This document shows positions 35,072-43,366 of a stretch of DNA of 64,000 nt, piece after piece (the stretch's first letter is position 1; each line of letters begins with the position of its first letter). A program made the position numbers and the translations under genes. The stretch covers positions 1 through 64,000 of the forward strand of contig CALUMH010000010.1 of NCBI GenBank assembly GCA_944321685.1. The letters run 5' to 3'. Below the pieces are notes generated by a model. That model searched no databases and had not been told where the DNA came from. It saw only the letters and a list, made by a program, of their open reading frames with translations. This DNA is from an uncultured Muribaculaceae bacterium (GTDB lineage: Bacteria > Bacteroidota > Bacteroidia > Bacteroidales > Muribaculaceae).

Positions 35072-36406
35072 CTACAATTCTTTTATTTCACGCAAAACCA
35101 CATTGGTAATCTCATCCATGTCGCCGGCCGAGGCATACCACACCGCATTCACGCCAAGGAATGCCTTCGGCAACCTGGTATGCTGGTTATAGAAGTCGAA
35201 GCCGCGTTGAGCAAATGGTATTATGAAGGTCCTTGCTCCCATGCGGTTTGCTATCTCGGCGGCCTCTTCCCATTCCATACGGTACTCGTGCACCTCCTTA
35301 TATTCCGATTCGATATTGGTCGAGAGTATCGGCACAAACAACTTGGTATTGTTGATACCGTCAATTATAGCTTGCCGCCAGTCGGCTCCGCCACCTATGT
35401 TATCGGCATCAAACCACACCTTCAGTCCGGCTCGTCTTAGCGAATCGCATAAGTTGGATGCTACCTCGGTATCGCTGCGGGAATATGATATGAATACGTC
35501 ACACTTTTCGTCATCGGCATTGCCCGACACTCCGTTTTTGATGCGCTCCACCACACCTTTCAATCCGCCAGGAGTAAACGTCTCGATACATTCTAAAAAT
35601 TGCGCCAGTGAATCATCGATACTGTCGCCCGCCACAACGTCGTCTTTCATTGTCTCCATATTGGCACGCAGGCTGTACCACACAAATCTGAACAGCCAGT
35701 CGGAATAATTGTTGCCAAGCACCAGCAGGTACTTCTTTTTCAGCTCTTCGACGAGTTTCTTAGGAACTCCGTTGCCTGCAAGCCACGAGCGGCAAAAGTC
35801 CATCATGTCGATGTCGGTAACTACGTAGCTGAAAGGTGTGCGACTGTATTTTCCAAACATATAGAACACCGTCGGCTTCTTCATGTCGGCCGATGTCCGT
35901 ATGTCGCCTATGTCCTCAATCATGCTACGTTGCGGATTGTTGTTGAATTGCAACGTTCTCACATTCCCTTTTCCCCATATTTCCTCCATTGCCGTTTCTA
36001 CCACCGGAGTAAACGAAGTGGTAATTACAAAGGGGAATTTCTTTGTTCCCAGCAAGTCCATGAGCAATGCCGACGGGGTAGCATCGATACCGGTCTTGTC
36101 AAGCATACTGAGCACCTGGTCGATAATCCTGTAAATTTGCTCTTTTTTCCTTACTTTCGATTGATATACGTGGTCGAAGACCAGTCTTGAAAATGTTTTA
36201 GGTTTAGACTGTACTCCGGTTTGTGAAGCTATGAATGAAACTATCTCCCGGTGAATGTTTTCATGCTCCCCATCGGCCGTAAGCTTAGGTTCGACAAGCA
36301 TATCGGCTCCAATCACAGGAATAACGTTCTTCTTGTTTATTTCGTCGATTAACCTATTCCAACGGTCTTCATCACGTTCATCCAGAATGAGATCAAAATC
36401 TGACAT
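35072..36406 (-). CDS. SIR2-like/TIR fusion protein, probable effector
   Basis: 444 residues, no signal peptide. Residues about 25-275 follow the SIR2_2 plan: NVIPVIGADM for the NAD-binding GAG segment, FVITTSFTPVVE where active members have TTNYDxLLE, VFYMFGKY where active members have KLHG, and LLVLGNNYSDWLFR for the closing strand. The catalytic Asn and His are thus replaced (S131 and F184), suggesting a dead or altered enzyme. Residues about 300-444 are a TIR domain: CDVFISYSRSD (302-312), WFDADNI, LFVPILST, and E378 in YRMEWEEA at the place of the catalytic glutamate. NAD cleavage by the TIR part is the likely activity. First gene of the operon, 4 nt before the STAND gene. Confidence 0.85.
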   Translation of the reverse strand: MSDFDLILDERDEDRWNRLIDEINKKNVIPVIGADMLVEPKLTADGEHENIHREIVSFIASQTGVQSKPKTFSRLVFDHVYQSKVRKKEQIYRIIDQVLSMLDKTGIDATPSALLMDLLGTKKFPFVITTSFTPVVETAMEEIWGKGNVRTLQFNNNPQRSMIEDIGDIRTSADMKKPTVFYMFGKYSRTPFSYVVTDIDMMDFCRSWLAGNGVPKKLVEELKKKYLLVLGNNYSDWLFRFVWYSLRANMETMKDDVVAGDSIDDSLAQFLECIETFTPGGLKGVVERIKNGVSGNADDEKCDVFISYSRSDTEVASNLCDSLRRAGLKVWFDADNIGGGADWRQAIIDGINNTKLFVPILSTNIESEYKEVHEYRMEWEEAAEIANRMGARTFIIPFAQRGFDFYNQHTRLPKAFLGVNAVWYASAGDMDEITNVVLREIKEL

Positions 36407-36494
36407 GGTAAAGTTTTATTATACGTAATGGTATCAAAAACAAGGAACTAAGCATATGGGAAACGCGTCTAAGTCATATGCTTAGCCTCATTTA

Positions 36495-36502
36495 CAAAAT
36501 TA
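36495..36502 (-). promoter_or_regulatory. Probable -7 box of the TIR/STAND operon
   Basis: TAATTTTG on the minus strand, about 90 nt before the TIR gene. The only TTG upstream (36520-36518) has a 15-nt spacer, so the -33 element is poor; an activator or weak basal expression is possible. Confidence 0.45.
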
Positions 36503-36562
36503 ATATTTTTTTATTGTCAACCATCTTTCTTTGTACAGATTTTTGCATTTTGGCTAAAAAAT

Positions 36563-36600
36563 TTGCAGCCATCGGCGTTCAAATGCGCCGATGGCTGCAA
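36563..36600 (-). terminator. Flavodiiron gene terminator
   Basis: 15-bp perfect arms (36563-36577 and 36586-36600) with an 8-nt loop; on the minus strand an ATTTTTTA tract follows. It separates the flavodiiron gene from the TIR operon. Confidence 0.85.
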
Positions 36601-36633
36601 TAAGATGTCATTTATTATACGGTGGTATTATCG

Positions 36634-37827
36634 TCAATCACGATTGTTTACCCGTGCGGCCATGGCGGCGGCCATGGTGCGGCAATTCTCCATGTCGCAA
36701 GTGGTAGTGGTGCATTTCATGTCGAAAGGTTCGGCAACCTGTTCCACTTTCATGCAATCGAGGCAGGCCTTGATGTTTTTCCCCGATACAGGAGCCCAAG
36801 TGCCCGAGCCGAAGCACCCCACATAGCGGTTTTTCAAGTCGCGGCCTTTCAGGGCACTCAACAGGCGTTCCACTTCGGGGAACAGGCCGTTGTTGTAGGT
36901 CGGGCCGCCCACGATAAGCCCGTTATAGCGCATGACGTCGGCAAGGATAAACGACAGGTGTGTTTTCGACAAGTTATGAACCCGGATGTTGCGTACACTG
37001 TTGCGGCTTAATTCTGCGGCGATGGTTTCGGCAAGTTCTTCGGTGTTGCCATACATCGACGCATATGCAACCACCACGCCCGGTTCTGCTTCAAACCGAG
37101 CCAAACGGCTGTATAAGTCCACCACACGCCCTATTTCGTCGTGCCACACCGGGCCGTGTGTGCTGCACACATAATTGATTTTAACACCATCGAATCGTGC
37201 TATCGCTTTCTCGACAAATGTTCCGTATTTGGCTACAATATTGGAATAATAGCGGTACATTTCGGGATAATAACCGGCAGTATCCATTTGCGAATCGATT
37301 ACACCGCCATTCAGTGCGCCGAAGCAGCCGAAAGCATCGCCGCTGAAAAGTACACCCTCCTGCTCCACATAGGTCATCATGGTTTCGGGCCAATGCACCA
37401 TGGGCGTGAGGATAAATTTCAACGATCGGCCGCCAAGGTCGATAACATCGCCATCGGCAACCACCTCAATGCCGTCGCTTATGCCGTAATAGTTCTTGAT
37501 CATTGCGACGGTTTTGCTGTTGCCCACGATTTTTAGTTGCGGATATTTGGCTTTTATGGCTTGTATCGAGCCGCTGTGGTCGGGTTCCATGTGGTTGATT
37601 ACAAGGTAATCTATCGGGCGGTCGCCCACGATTTCTTCAATTCGAACCAGGAACTTGGCACTTTGGGCAATATGCACAGTATCGATAAGGGCCACACGTT
37701 CCCCTTTTACTATGTAGGAATTGTAGCTTACACCCTGCGGCAACGGCCACAGACCCTCAAAGCGGTGGGTGGTGCGGTCGTTCACACCTACATAATAAAT
37801 CCCATTGCAAATTTCATGAATATTCAT
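36634..37827 (-). CDS. fprA: A-type flavodiiron protein (O2/NO reductase)
   Basis: 397 residues. The metallo-beta-lactamase-like part carries the diiron ligands HMEPDH (about 79-84), H in MVHWPET (about 144), SGDAFG and STHGPVWH (about 223-230). The C-terminal flavodoxin domain binds FMN through ASMYGNTEE (about 257-265) and GGPTYNNG. It reduces oxygen to water, or NO to N2O, protecting an anaerobe. It has its own promoter and terminator. Confidence 0.95.
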   Translation of the reverse strand: MNIHEICNGIYYVGVNDRTTHRFEGLWPLPQGVSYNSYIVKGERVALIDTVHIAQSAKFLVRIEEIVGDRPIDYLVINHMEPDHSGSIQAIKAKYPQLKIVGNSKTVAMIKNYYGISDGIEVVADGDVIDLGGRSLKFILTPMVHWPETMMTYVEQEGVLFSGDAFGCFGALNGGVIDSQMDTAGYYPEMYRYYSNIVAKYGTFVEKAIARFDGVKINYVCSTHGPVWHDEIGRVVDLYSRLARFEAEPGVVVAYASMYGNTEELAETIAAELSRNSVRNIRVHNLSKTHLSFILADVMRYNGLIVGGPTYNNGLFPEVERLLSALKGRDLKNRYVGCFGSGTWAPVSGKNIKACLDCMKVEQVAEPFDMKCTTTTCDMENCRTMAAAMAARVNNRD

Positions 37828-37855
37828 ATTCCAAAAACTAAAATTTCAGTATATG

Positions 37856-37887
37856 CAAAATTAATCATTTGCCTTGCAACCTGCAAA
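37856..37887 (-). promoter_or_regulatory. Flavodiiron gene promoter
   Basis: On the minus strand TTTG at 37887-37884, a 20-nt spacer and TAATTTTG-type box at 37863-37856; leader about 22 nt. Confidence 0.75.
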
Positions 37888-37919
37888 ATTTAAATTGTGG
37901 GCAGAGGCAGTAAAGAGCA

Positions 37920-37951
37920 TTTGCCTAATTAGCGGAATTAGCCTAATTTTG
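37920..37951 (+). promoter_or_regulatory. miaB promoter
   Basis: TTTG at 37920-37923, a 20-nt spacer and TAATTTTG at 37944-37951. The start site falls only 5-12 nt before the ATG. Confidence 0.78.
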
Positions 37952-37962
37952 CATAAAAACTT

Positions 37963-39309
37963 ATGGTGATGGCTGAAACTAAGAAATTATATATTGAAAC
38001 CTACGGTTGCCAAATGAATGTTGCCGACAGCGAGGTTGTGGCCGCCGTGATGGGTATGGCCGGATATGAGACTGTCGATGAGCAAGATGGTTGTGATGCT
38101 ATATTTATCAATACTTGTTCGATACGCGATAATGCCGAGCAGAAAATTTTTTCACGACTTGCGCAGCTCAATGCTTTGCGCCGTAAGCATGGCCAGCATT
38201 TCATAATAGGTATATTGGGCTGCATGGCCGAGCGTGTGAAAGAGCAGCTTATTGACGAATATGGTGTGGATATTGTGGCAGGCCCTGATGCTTATCTCGA
38301 CTTGCCCGACCTTGTGGCTGCCGCCGAACAGGGAGAAAAGGCCATTAATATAGAATTGTCAACGGTGGAGACTTACCGTGATGTGATACCCAAGCGCATA
38401 GGCGGCAACCGCATAAGTGGTTTCATAAGCATTATGCGTGGGTGCAATAATTTCTGTTCATATTGCATTGTGCCATATACCCGCGGACGCGAACGCAGCC
38501 GCGAGCCGCAAAGTATTCTCAATGAACTTGCCGACTTGCAGCGTCGCGGTTTCAAAGAGGTGACGTTGCTGGGGCAGAATGTGAATTCATATAATTATAA
38601 AGATGAAACTACGGGCGAAACAACCGGTTTTGCGCAACTGCTTACCATGGTGGCCGATGCCGCACCTGAGATGCGGGTGCGCTTCACCACTTCGCACCCC
38701 AAGGATATGAGCGATGAGATAATCAATGCCATTGCGAGCCGCAAAAACATATGCAACCACATTCACCTGCCGGTGCAATCGGGCAGTAACAGTGTGCTGA
38801 AAGCCATGAACCGCAAGTACACTCGCGAGTGGTATCTCGACCGTATTCGTGCCATACGCACAGCCATACCCGGTTGCGGCATTTCGACCGATATGTTCAC
38901 CGGTTTCCATGGCGAGACCGAAGATGATTTCGAACAAACGCTTAGCTTGATGCGTGAAGTGGGGTTTGATGCGGCGTTCATGTTCAAGTATTCTGAACGT
39001 CCCGGTACTTATGCATCGAAATATTTGCCCGATGATGTGCCTGAGGAAGTGAAAATCGACCGCCTTAACCGCATGATAGCCTTGCAAAATGAATTATCGG
39101 TTGAAAGCAACCGTCGCGACGTAGGGCATACTTTCGAGGTACTTGTGGAAGGGTATTCCCGCAGGTCGAGAGCCGATATGTTTGGCCGCACACAGCAAAA
39201 CAAGGTGGTGGTGTTCCCGACGGTGCCTGATGTGCATATCGGCGATACAATCACCGCCAAGGTTACCGATTGCTCGTCGGCAACTCTGATAGGGGAGTTG
39301 GTTCAATAA
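37963..39309 (+). CDS. miaB: tRNA-2-methylthio-N6-dimethylallyladenosine synthase
   Basis: 448 residues. The UPF0004 domain holds the three auxiliary-cluster cysteines (YGCQMN, FINTCSIRD, GILGCMAER); the radical SAM motif is CNNFCSYCIVPYTRG (about 158-172); a TRAM domain closes the protein. It adds the 2-methylthio group at A37 of tRNAs. ATG at 37963 (MVMAE) or 37969 (MAE) may be used; both lie within about a dozen nt of the predicted transcription start. 19 nt before an MFS transporter gene in the same operon. Confidence 0.96.
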   Translation: MVMAETKKLYIETYGCQMNVADSEVVAAVMGMAGYETVDEQDGCDAIFINTCSIRDNAEQKIFSRLAQLNALRRKHGQHFIIGILGCMAERVKEQLIDEYGVDIVAGPDAYLDLPDLVAAAEQGEKAINIELSTVETYRDVIPKRIGGNRISGFISIMRGCNNFCSYCIVPYTRGRERSREPQSILNELADLQRRGFKEVTLLGQNVNSYNYKDETTGETTGFAQLLTMVADAAPEMRVRFTTSHPKDMSDEIINAIASRKNICNHIHLPVQSGSNSVLKAMNRKYTREWYLDRIRAIRTAIPGCGISTDMFTGFHGETEDDFEQTLSLMREVGFDAAFMFKYSERPGTYASKYLPDDVPEEVKIDRLNRMIALQNELSVESNRRDVGHTFEVLVEGYSRRSRADMFGRTQQNKVVVFPTVPDVHIGDTITAKVTDCSSATLIGELVQ

Positions 39310-39328
39310 AAGAATAAAACAGCAGGCT

Positions 39329-40513
39329 ATGGAAGAGGTTAAGGAACGCTTGTGGAACGGTAATTTCGTGAAAGTGTGCATAGGCAACTTTATGCTGTAT
39401 TTTGCGTTTTACTTAATCATGCCCCTGCTGCCTCTTTATTTGCACGATACTTTCAATGCCGGGGAGCAGATGATAGGCATAGTGCTGGCAGGATATACCG
39501 TCACAGCCTTGATTATTCGCCCGTTTGGCGGTTATATCGTGGATAGCTTCCCGCGCAAGAAGGTGCTGATGCTGTGCTATTTTGCATTCTTCATCTTTTT
39601 TGCCGGGTATTTTCTTGCATGGACGGTGCTGCTTTTTGCCATAATACGCACGTTGCACGGGTTTGCATTCGGTTCGACCTCGGTGGCCATAAGCACCATG
39701 GCGATTGACGTGCTGTACCCGAGCCGCCGTGCCGAAGGGATAGGGTATTATGGGCTTAGCAATAATCTTGCGATGGCCATCGGGCCCACCATAGCCATAT
39801 ATATGTATGGCATAGTGCCCGATTTCCATTATATGTTTGCCATGTCGTTGGTAACTTCGGGTATAGGTCTTATATTCCTGTCGAGGGTAAAACCGCGCGA
39901 ACGTCAGTCGGTAAAGGAGAAACCGCCCATGTCGCTCGACCGCTTTTTCTTGCTGAGAGGTTGGCGCGAAGGTGTTACTTTGGCCTGTTTCTCGTTCAGT
40001 TACGGCGTGTTATCTACTTATCTTGCCATATATGGCGAAAAAGAGTTGGGCATAACCGATGGCACAGGCACATTTTTTATGTTGCTGGCGATAGGGCTTA
40101 TAGCGTCGCGGCTGCTTGGCGGCCGGTCGTTGCGCAAAGGGAAAATCACGCAGAATGCCGGAGTCGGCATGACGTTGTCGCTCATTGGTTACACGCTTTT
40201 TGCACTTGTCGAAGCTCCGTGGGCATATTATTCGGCTGCCATGATTATAGGTCTTGGCAACGGACATATGTGTCCTGCTTACCAAACAATGTTCATAAAC
40301 CTTGCTCCCAATTCGCAGCGCGGCACTGCCAATAGTTCGTTTCTCACCTCATGGGACGTGGGGCTTGGGCTTGGGGTGCTTGTGGGCGGCTGGGCTGCCG
40401 AGTTTATCGGTTATCATGGCGCATTTGAAATTTCGGCAGCCGTCAATGCCGTCGGCGTCATAGGTTTTTTCATGTATGTCCGCCGCAATTATCTTGCTAA
40501 CCGCTTAAGGTAG
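39329..40513 (+). CDS. MFS transporter
   Basis: 394 residues with about twelve membrane helices. The loop 2-3 motif is GGYIVDSFPRKKVL and the second half repeats with GGRSLRKGKITQ. HGFAFGSTSVAIST and GNGHMCPAYQTMFINLAP resemble drug/small-molecule exporters of the MFS_1 group. Substrate unknown. Co-transcribed with miaB (19-nt gap), which does not suggest a common function. Confidence 0.85.
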   Translation: MEEVKERLWNGNFVKVCIGNFMLYFAFYLIMPLLPLYLHDTFNAGEQMIGIVLAGYTVTALIIRPFGGYIVDSFPRKKVLMLCYFAFFIFFAGYFLAWTVLLFAIIRTLHGFAFGSTSVAISTMAIDVLYPSRRAEGIGYYGLSNNLAMAIGPTIAIYMYGIVPDFHYMFAMSLVTSGIGLIFLSRVKPRERQSVKEKPPMSLDRFFLLRGWREGVTLACFSFSYGVLSTYLAIYGEKELGITDGTGTFFMLLAIGLIASRLLGGRSLRKGKITQNAGVGMTLSLIGYTLFALVEAPWAYYSAAMIIGLGNGHMCPAYQTMFINLAPNSQRGTANSSFLTSWDVGLGLGVLVGGWAAEFIGYHGAFEISAAVNAVGVIGFFMYVRRNYLANRLR

Positions 40514-40563
40514 AGGTGCCTGTAAAGGTCTGCTTAAATGTTACCGTAATGTTACGCCGTTTT

Positions 40564-40595
40564 TTTGCGGCATCGGTTATTTGCTTTTAATTTTG
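40564..40595 (+). promoter_or_regulatory. Porin promoter
   Basis: TTTG at 40564-40567, a 20-nt spacer and TAATTTTG at 40588-40595. A second TAATTTTG at 40608-40615 has no -33 partner. The leader is only about 17-20 nt. Confidence 0.72.
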
Positions 40596-40618
40596 CGGTA
40601 TAATTGTTAATTTTGAGC

Positions 40619-41683
40619 ATGATGAAAATTCGACACACTGTCCTGGTTGCTGTTTTGTTGGCCTTGCTTACCACATTTACCGCACGTGCCGACGATGATG
40701 ATGACGATGATGACGAAGAGGAAATGGCAAAAACCGAGAAAGTGGATTACCGTCCGAGGATAAACGGAACCATACGTGCAAAATACGAGTATCAGCCTCA
40801 AATATCGTCGGGTCGTTTTCAAGTGCGCAATGCACGTGTGAGCATAACCGGCAATGTGCATAAGACGGTGTCATATAAAGCCGAAATCGACCTTTCCGAC
40901 GAAGGGCAGATAAAAATGCTTGATGCCTTTGCCCGATGGAAACCCATCGACGGTGGTGCGTTTACCATAGGGCAGATGCGCGTGCCGTTCACCATCGATG
41001 CGCACCGTTCGCCGCACCAGCAATATTTTGCCAATCGTTCATTCATAGCCAAGCAGGTGGGTAATGTGCGCGATGTGGGTGCAACGTTGGGGTATGAATT
41101 CGACCCGCTTTTCCCCATAATCCTTGAGGCAGGCGTGTTTAACGGCTCTGGATTGACCAACCAAAAGGATTTTTGGAACAGTCAGATAAACTTTTCGGCA
41201 AAAGCACAGTTCAGGTTTACCGATGAGATCAATTTTGTGCTCAGTGTGCAGAAGATACGCCCCGAAACTATCAATATATATATGTATGATGCAGGCATCA
41301 CATGGAAGTGGAACAACTGGACGGCTGAAGCCGAGGTTCTGCAAAAGGTGTATTCCGATGACAGTTTCCAATCGGTGCAGGCTGTTGACGCATTTGTCAA
41401 TTACGACTTCATGATACGCAAGAAGTTGCTTCACAAGATTTCGGCTCTTGCCCGTTTCGACTATATGGGCGACCACAGCGACGGTACGCTAAATGAGCAG
41501 GGAAAACTGTATATTACCGATTACGAGCGCAAGCGTCTCACCGCCGGTGTCACCCTGAGCATAGCCAAACCGTTTATTGCCGACTTACGTCTTAATTACG
41601 AGCAATATTTCTATAACGAAGGCGCACAAGTCAAGGTCTCGGAACAAAACAAGATTGTGGCCGAGGTGATGATTCGTTTCTAA
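40619..41683 (+). CDS. Outer-membrane porin of the OprO/OprP type
   Basis: 354 residues from ATG 40619 (a second ATG follows at 40622; a TTG at 40604 lies at the predicted transcription start). The signal peptide ends at TARA; the mature protein begins with eight Asp and three Glu. The rest is an even pattern of amphipathic strands (RPRINGTIRAKYEYQPQ, RFQVRNARVSITG, FARWKPIDGGAFTIGQMRVPF) ending in the aromatic residue needed for BAM (VAEVMIRF). Relatives take up phosphate or other anions. The substrate here cannot be assigned. Confidence 0.88.
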   Translation: MMKIRHTVLVAVLLALLTTFTARADDDDDDDDEEEMAKTEKVDYRPRINGTIRAKYEYQPQISSGRFQVRNARVSITGNVHKTVSYKAEIDLSDEGQIKMLDAFARWKPIDGGAFTIGQMRVPFTIDAHRSPHQQYFANRSFIAKQVGNVRDVGATLGYEFDPLFPIILEAGVFNGSGLTNQKDFWNSQINFSAKAQFRFTDEINFVLSVQKIRPETINIYMYDAGITWKWNNWTAEAEVLQKVYSDDSFQSVQAVDAFVNYDFMIRKKLLHKISALARFDYMGDHSDGTLNEQGKLYITDYERKRLTAGVTLSIAKPFIADLRLNYEQYFYNEGAQVKVSEQNKIVAEVMIRF

Positions 41684-41706
41684 ATCTCTTTCACAGGATT
41701 GGGTAA

Positions 41707-42624
41707 TTATCGGTGGCAGATGTTTCGCGGGTGGTGCGAGAGTATTTCTTGGCGCAGGCGCGAGCGGTCGATGTGTACATAAATTTCGGTGGTGGTTATG
41801 CTTTCGTGCCCCAGCATCTGTTGTATGGCCCGCAGGTTGGCTCCGCCTTCAAGCAGGTGGGTGGCAAATGAATGTCGCAGTGTGTGAGGGCTGACATTTT
41901 TCCTGATGCCTGCCAGTTCGCATAAGCCTTTGATTATGTAAAACACCATCACGCGGGTCAGTTTCCCACCGCGGCGGTTGAGGAACAATATGTCGCCACA
42001 GCCGCGTTTCACAGTAAGTTTTGAACGGTATTGGTCTAAGTATTTTTGTATTTCCGAGAGTGCCACTTGTGATATCGGCACGAGCCGCTGCTTGTTGCCT
42101 TTCCCTTCTACTATGATATATTCGTCATCGGCATAGACTTGTGAAATGCGTAACCCCACGAGTTCGCTCACTCGCAGTCCGCAGCCATAAAGCGTTTCGA
42201 TTATTGCGCGGTTGCGTTGCCCTTCGGGGGCATTAAGGTCGATGGCGGCAATCATTTTGTCGATTTCTTCTACCGTGAGCACCGAAGGCAATTCGCGCCC
42301 GAGCCGTGGCGACTCGATGAGCAGGGTAGGGTTGTGTTCGATGTATCCGTCTATCTTCAAGTATTTGTAAAATGTCTTTATCCCCGACAGTATCCGGGCT
42401 TGCGAGCGTGGCGAAATGCCCACGTCGTGCAGGCCGCTTAGGAAGTTATGCAAGTCGTCTTCGGTGGCATCGGCCGGCGAGCGGCGGTCGTCGTGCAGGT
42501 AGGTGAGCAGTTTCTGCACGTCGTCGGTGTATGCCTCCACGGTGTTGCGCGACAGCCCCCGTTCCATCATCAGATAGGTGCCGAAACGCCGCATCACGTC
42601 GTCGATATCGTAAATCTCTTTCAT
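41707..42624 (-). CDS. xerD: Tyrosine site-specific recombinase XerD
   Basis: 305 residues. The N-terminal core-binding domain (ERGLSRNTVEAYTDDV) and the catalytic domain with R in YGCGLRVSELVGL, HTLRHSFATHLLEGG, LGHESITTTEIYVH and the nucleophile Y in EIYVH are all present. It resolves chromosome dimers at dif with XerC. A TAACTTTG box at 42637-42630 lies 6 nt before the ATG with no -33 element, which would make the mRNA nearly leaderless. It converges on the porin gene with a 23-nt gap. Confidence 0.93.
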   Translation of the reverse strand: MKEIYDIDDVMRRFGTYLMMERGLSRNTVEAYTDDVQKLLTYLHDDRRSPADATEDDLHNFLSGLHDVGISPRSQARILSGIKTFYKYLKIDGYIEHNPTLLIESPRLGRELPSVLTVEEIDKMIAAIDLNAPEGQRNRAIIETLYGCGLRVSELVGLRISQVYADDEYIIVEGKGNKQRLVPISQVALSEIQKYLDQYRSKLTVKRGCGDILFLNRRGGKLTRVMVFYIIKGLCELAGIRKNVSPHTLRHSFATHLLEGGANLRAIQQMLGHESITTTEIYVHIDRSRLRQEILSHHPRNICHR

Positions 42625-42774
42625 GGAGGCAAAGTTACTTAATCAATCACTCATAACATTTGCCCCGAGCAAAAAATTATGTGCAGCTTGGGGTTTTGGT
42701 GCAGAAAGGTCAAACTCATAACAGATAAGTCAAGTGTGATTTGACTTGTTGCGTAGTATAGGTTGTCTTTTGCT

Positions 42775-42806
42775 TTTGGATAATTTAAAATATGGTATTA
42801 ATTTTG
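42775..42806 (+). promoter_or_regulatory. Promoter of the Panacea toxin-antitoxin candidate
   Basis: TTTG at 42775-42778, a 20-nt spacer and TAATTTTG at 42799-42806; leader about 23 nt. No operator palindrome is obvious around it. Confidence 0.75.
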
Positions 42807-42835
42807 CAATGATTGATTTAAGATGATGCAAAACT

Positions 42836-43366
42836 ATGATTAACGACCTAAACATAAAAGATGTAGCAGTGTACATCGGGCTTTCTTCTGTAACGAAGGG
42901 GCTTTCGATTAGCCCATTGAAATTGCAAAAATTGCTTTATTATGCACAGGCCTGGTTCATGGTTTTTAATGGAAGAGAAAGCACTTTGTTTTGCGATGTT
43001 CCGCAGGCTTGGGTTAACGGTCCTGTGTATCCTGTCATTTATTATGCCTATAAAGACAAAGCAGCCAATATGTGTGACCATTTGGACAGTTATGCTTTCT
43101 ATGATGGCGATGCTTTAGAAGGATTGCAAAAGATTTCTGACAAGTTGAGCCTTGATACCGAGCAGCAAGAATTGTTGGAGTCTGTTGTAATGATGTATGG
43201 CAAATTGAGCCAGAATCAATTGATATGGCTTACACATTCAGAACAGCCTTGGGCAGATGCCCGTAGCGGTCTTGCTCCTTATGAGAGGTCGGAACGTGAA
43301 ATATCACTGGACACGATGCATGATTATTATTTGGCCCGACATACAAGGAATAAGCAAAAAACATGA
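42836..43366 (+). CDS. Panacea-domain (DUF4065, SocA/GepA-like) antitoxin candidate
   Basis: 176 residues. The Panacea signature is clear: ISPLKLQKLLYYAQAWFMV (about 26-44), QAWVNGPVYPVIYYAYK (about 59-75) and the C-terminal LSQNQLIWLTHSEQPWADAR block. Panacea proteins neutralise many unrelated toxins (PanAT pairs). Its stop overlaps the start of the next gene (ATGA), the usual arrangement of such pairs. It stands alone with the partner between xerD and carboxynorspermidine dehydrogenase. Confidence 0.85.
   Translation: MINDLNIKDVAVYIGLSSVTKGLSISPLKLQKLLYYAQAWFMVFNGRESTLFCDVPQAWVNGPVYPVIYYAYKDKAANMCDHLDSYAFYDGDALEGLQKISDKLSLDTEQQELLESVVMMYGKLSQNQLIWLTHSEQPWADARSGLAPYERSEREISLDTMHDYYLARHTRNKQKT

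Noticed and set aside
40604-40618. TTG start of the porin at 40604
   Set aside because: It falls at the predicted transcription start; the ATG at 40619 gives a normal signal peptide.
41707-42624. XerD as an integrase of a mobile element carrying the Panacea pair
   Set aside because: Sequence and length are those of the chromosomal dimer-resolution enzyme, and it points away from the pair.
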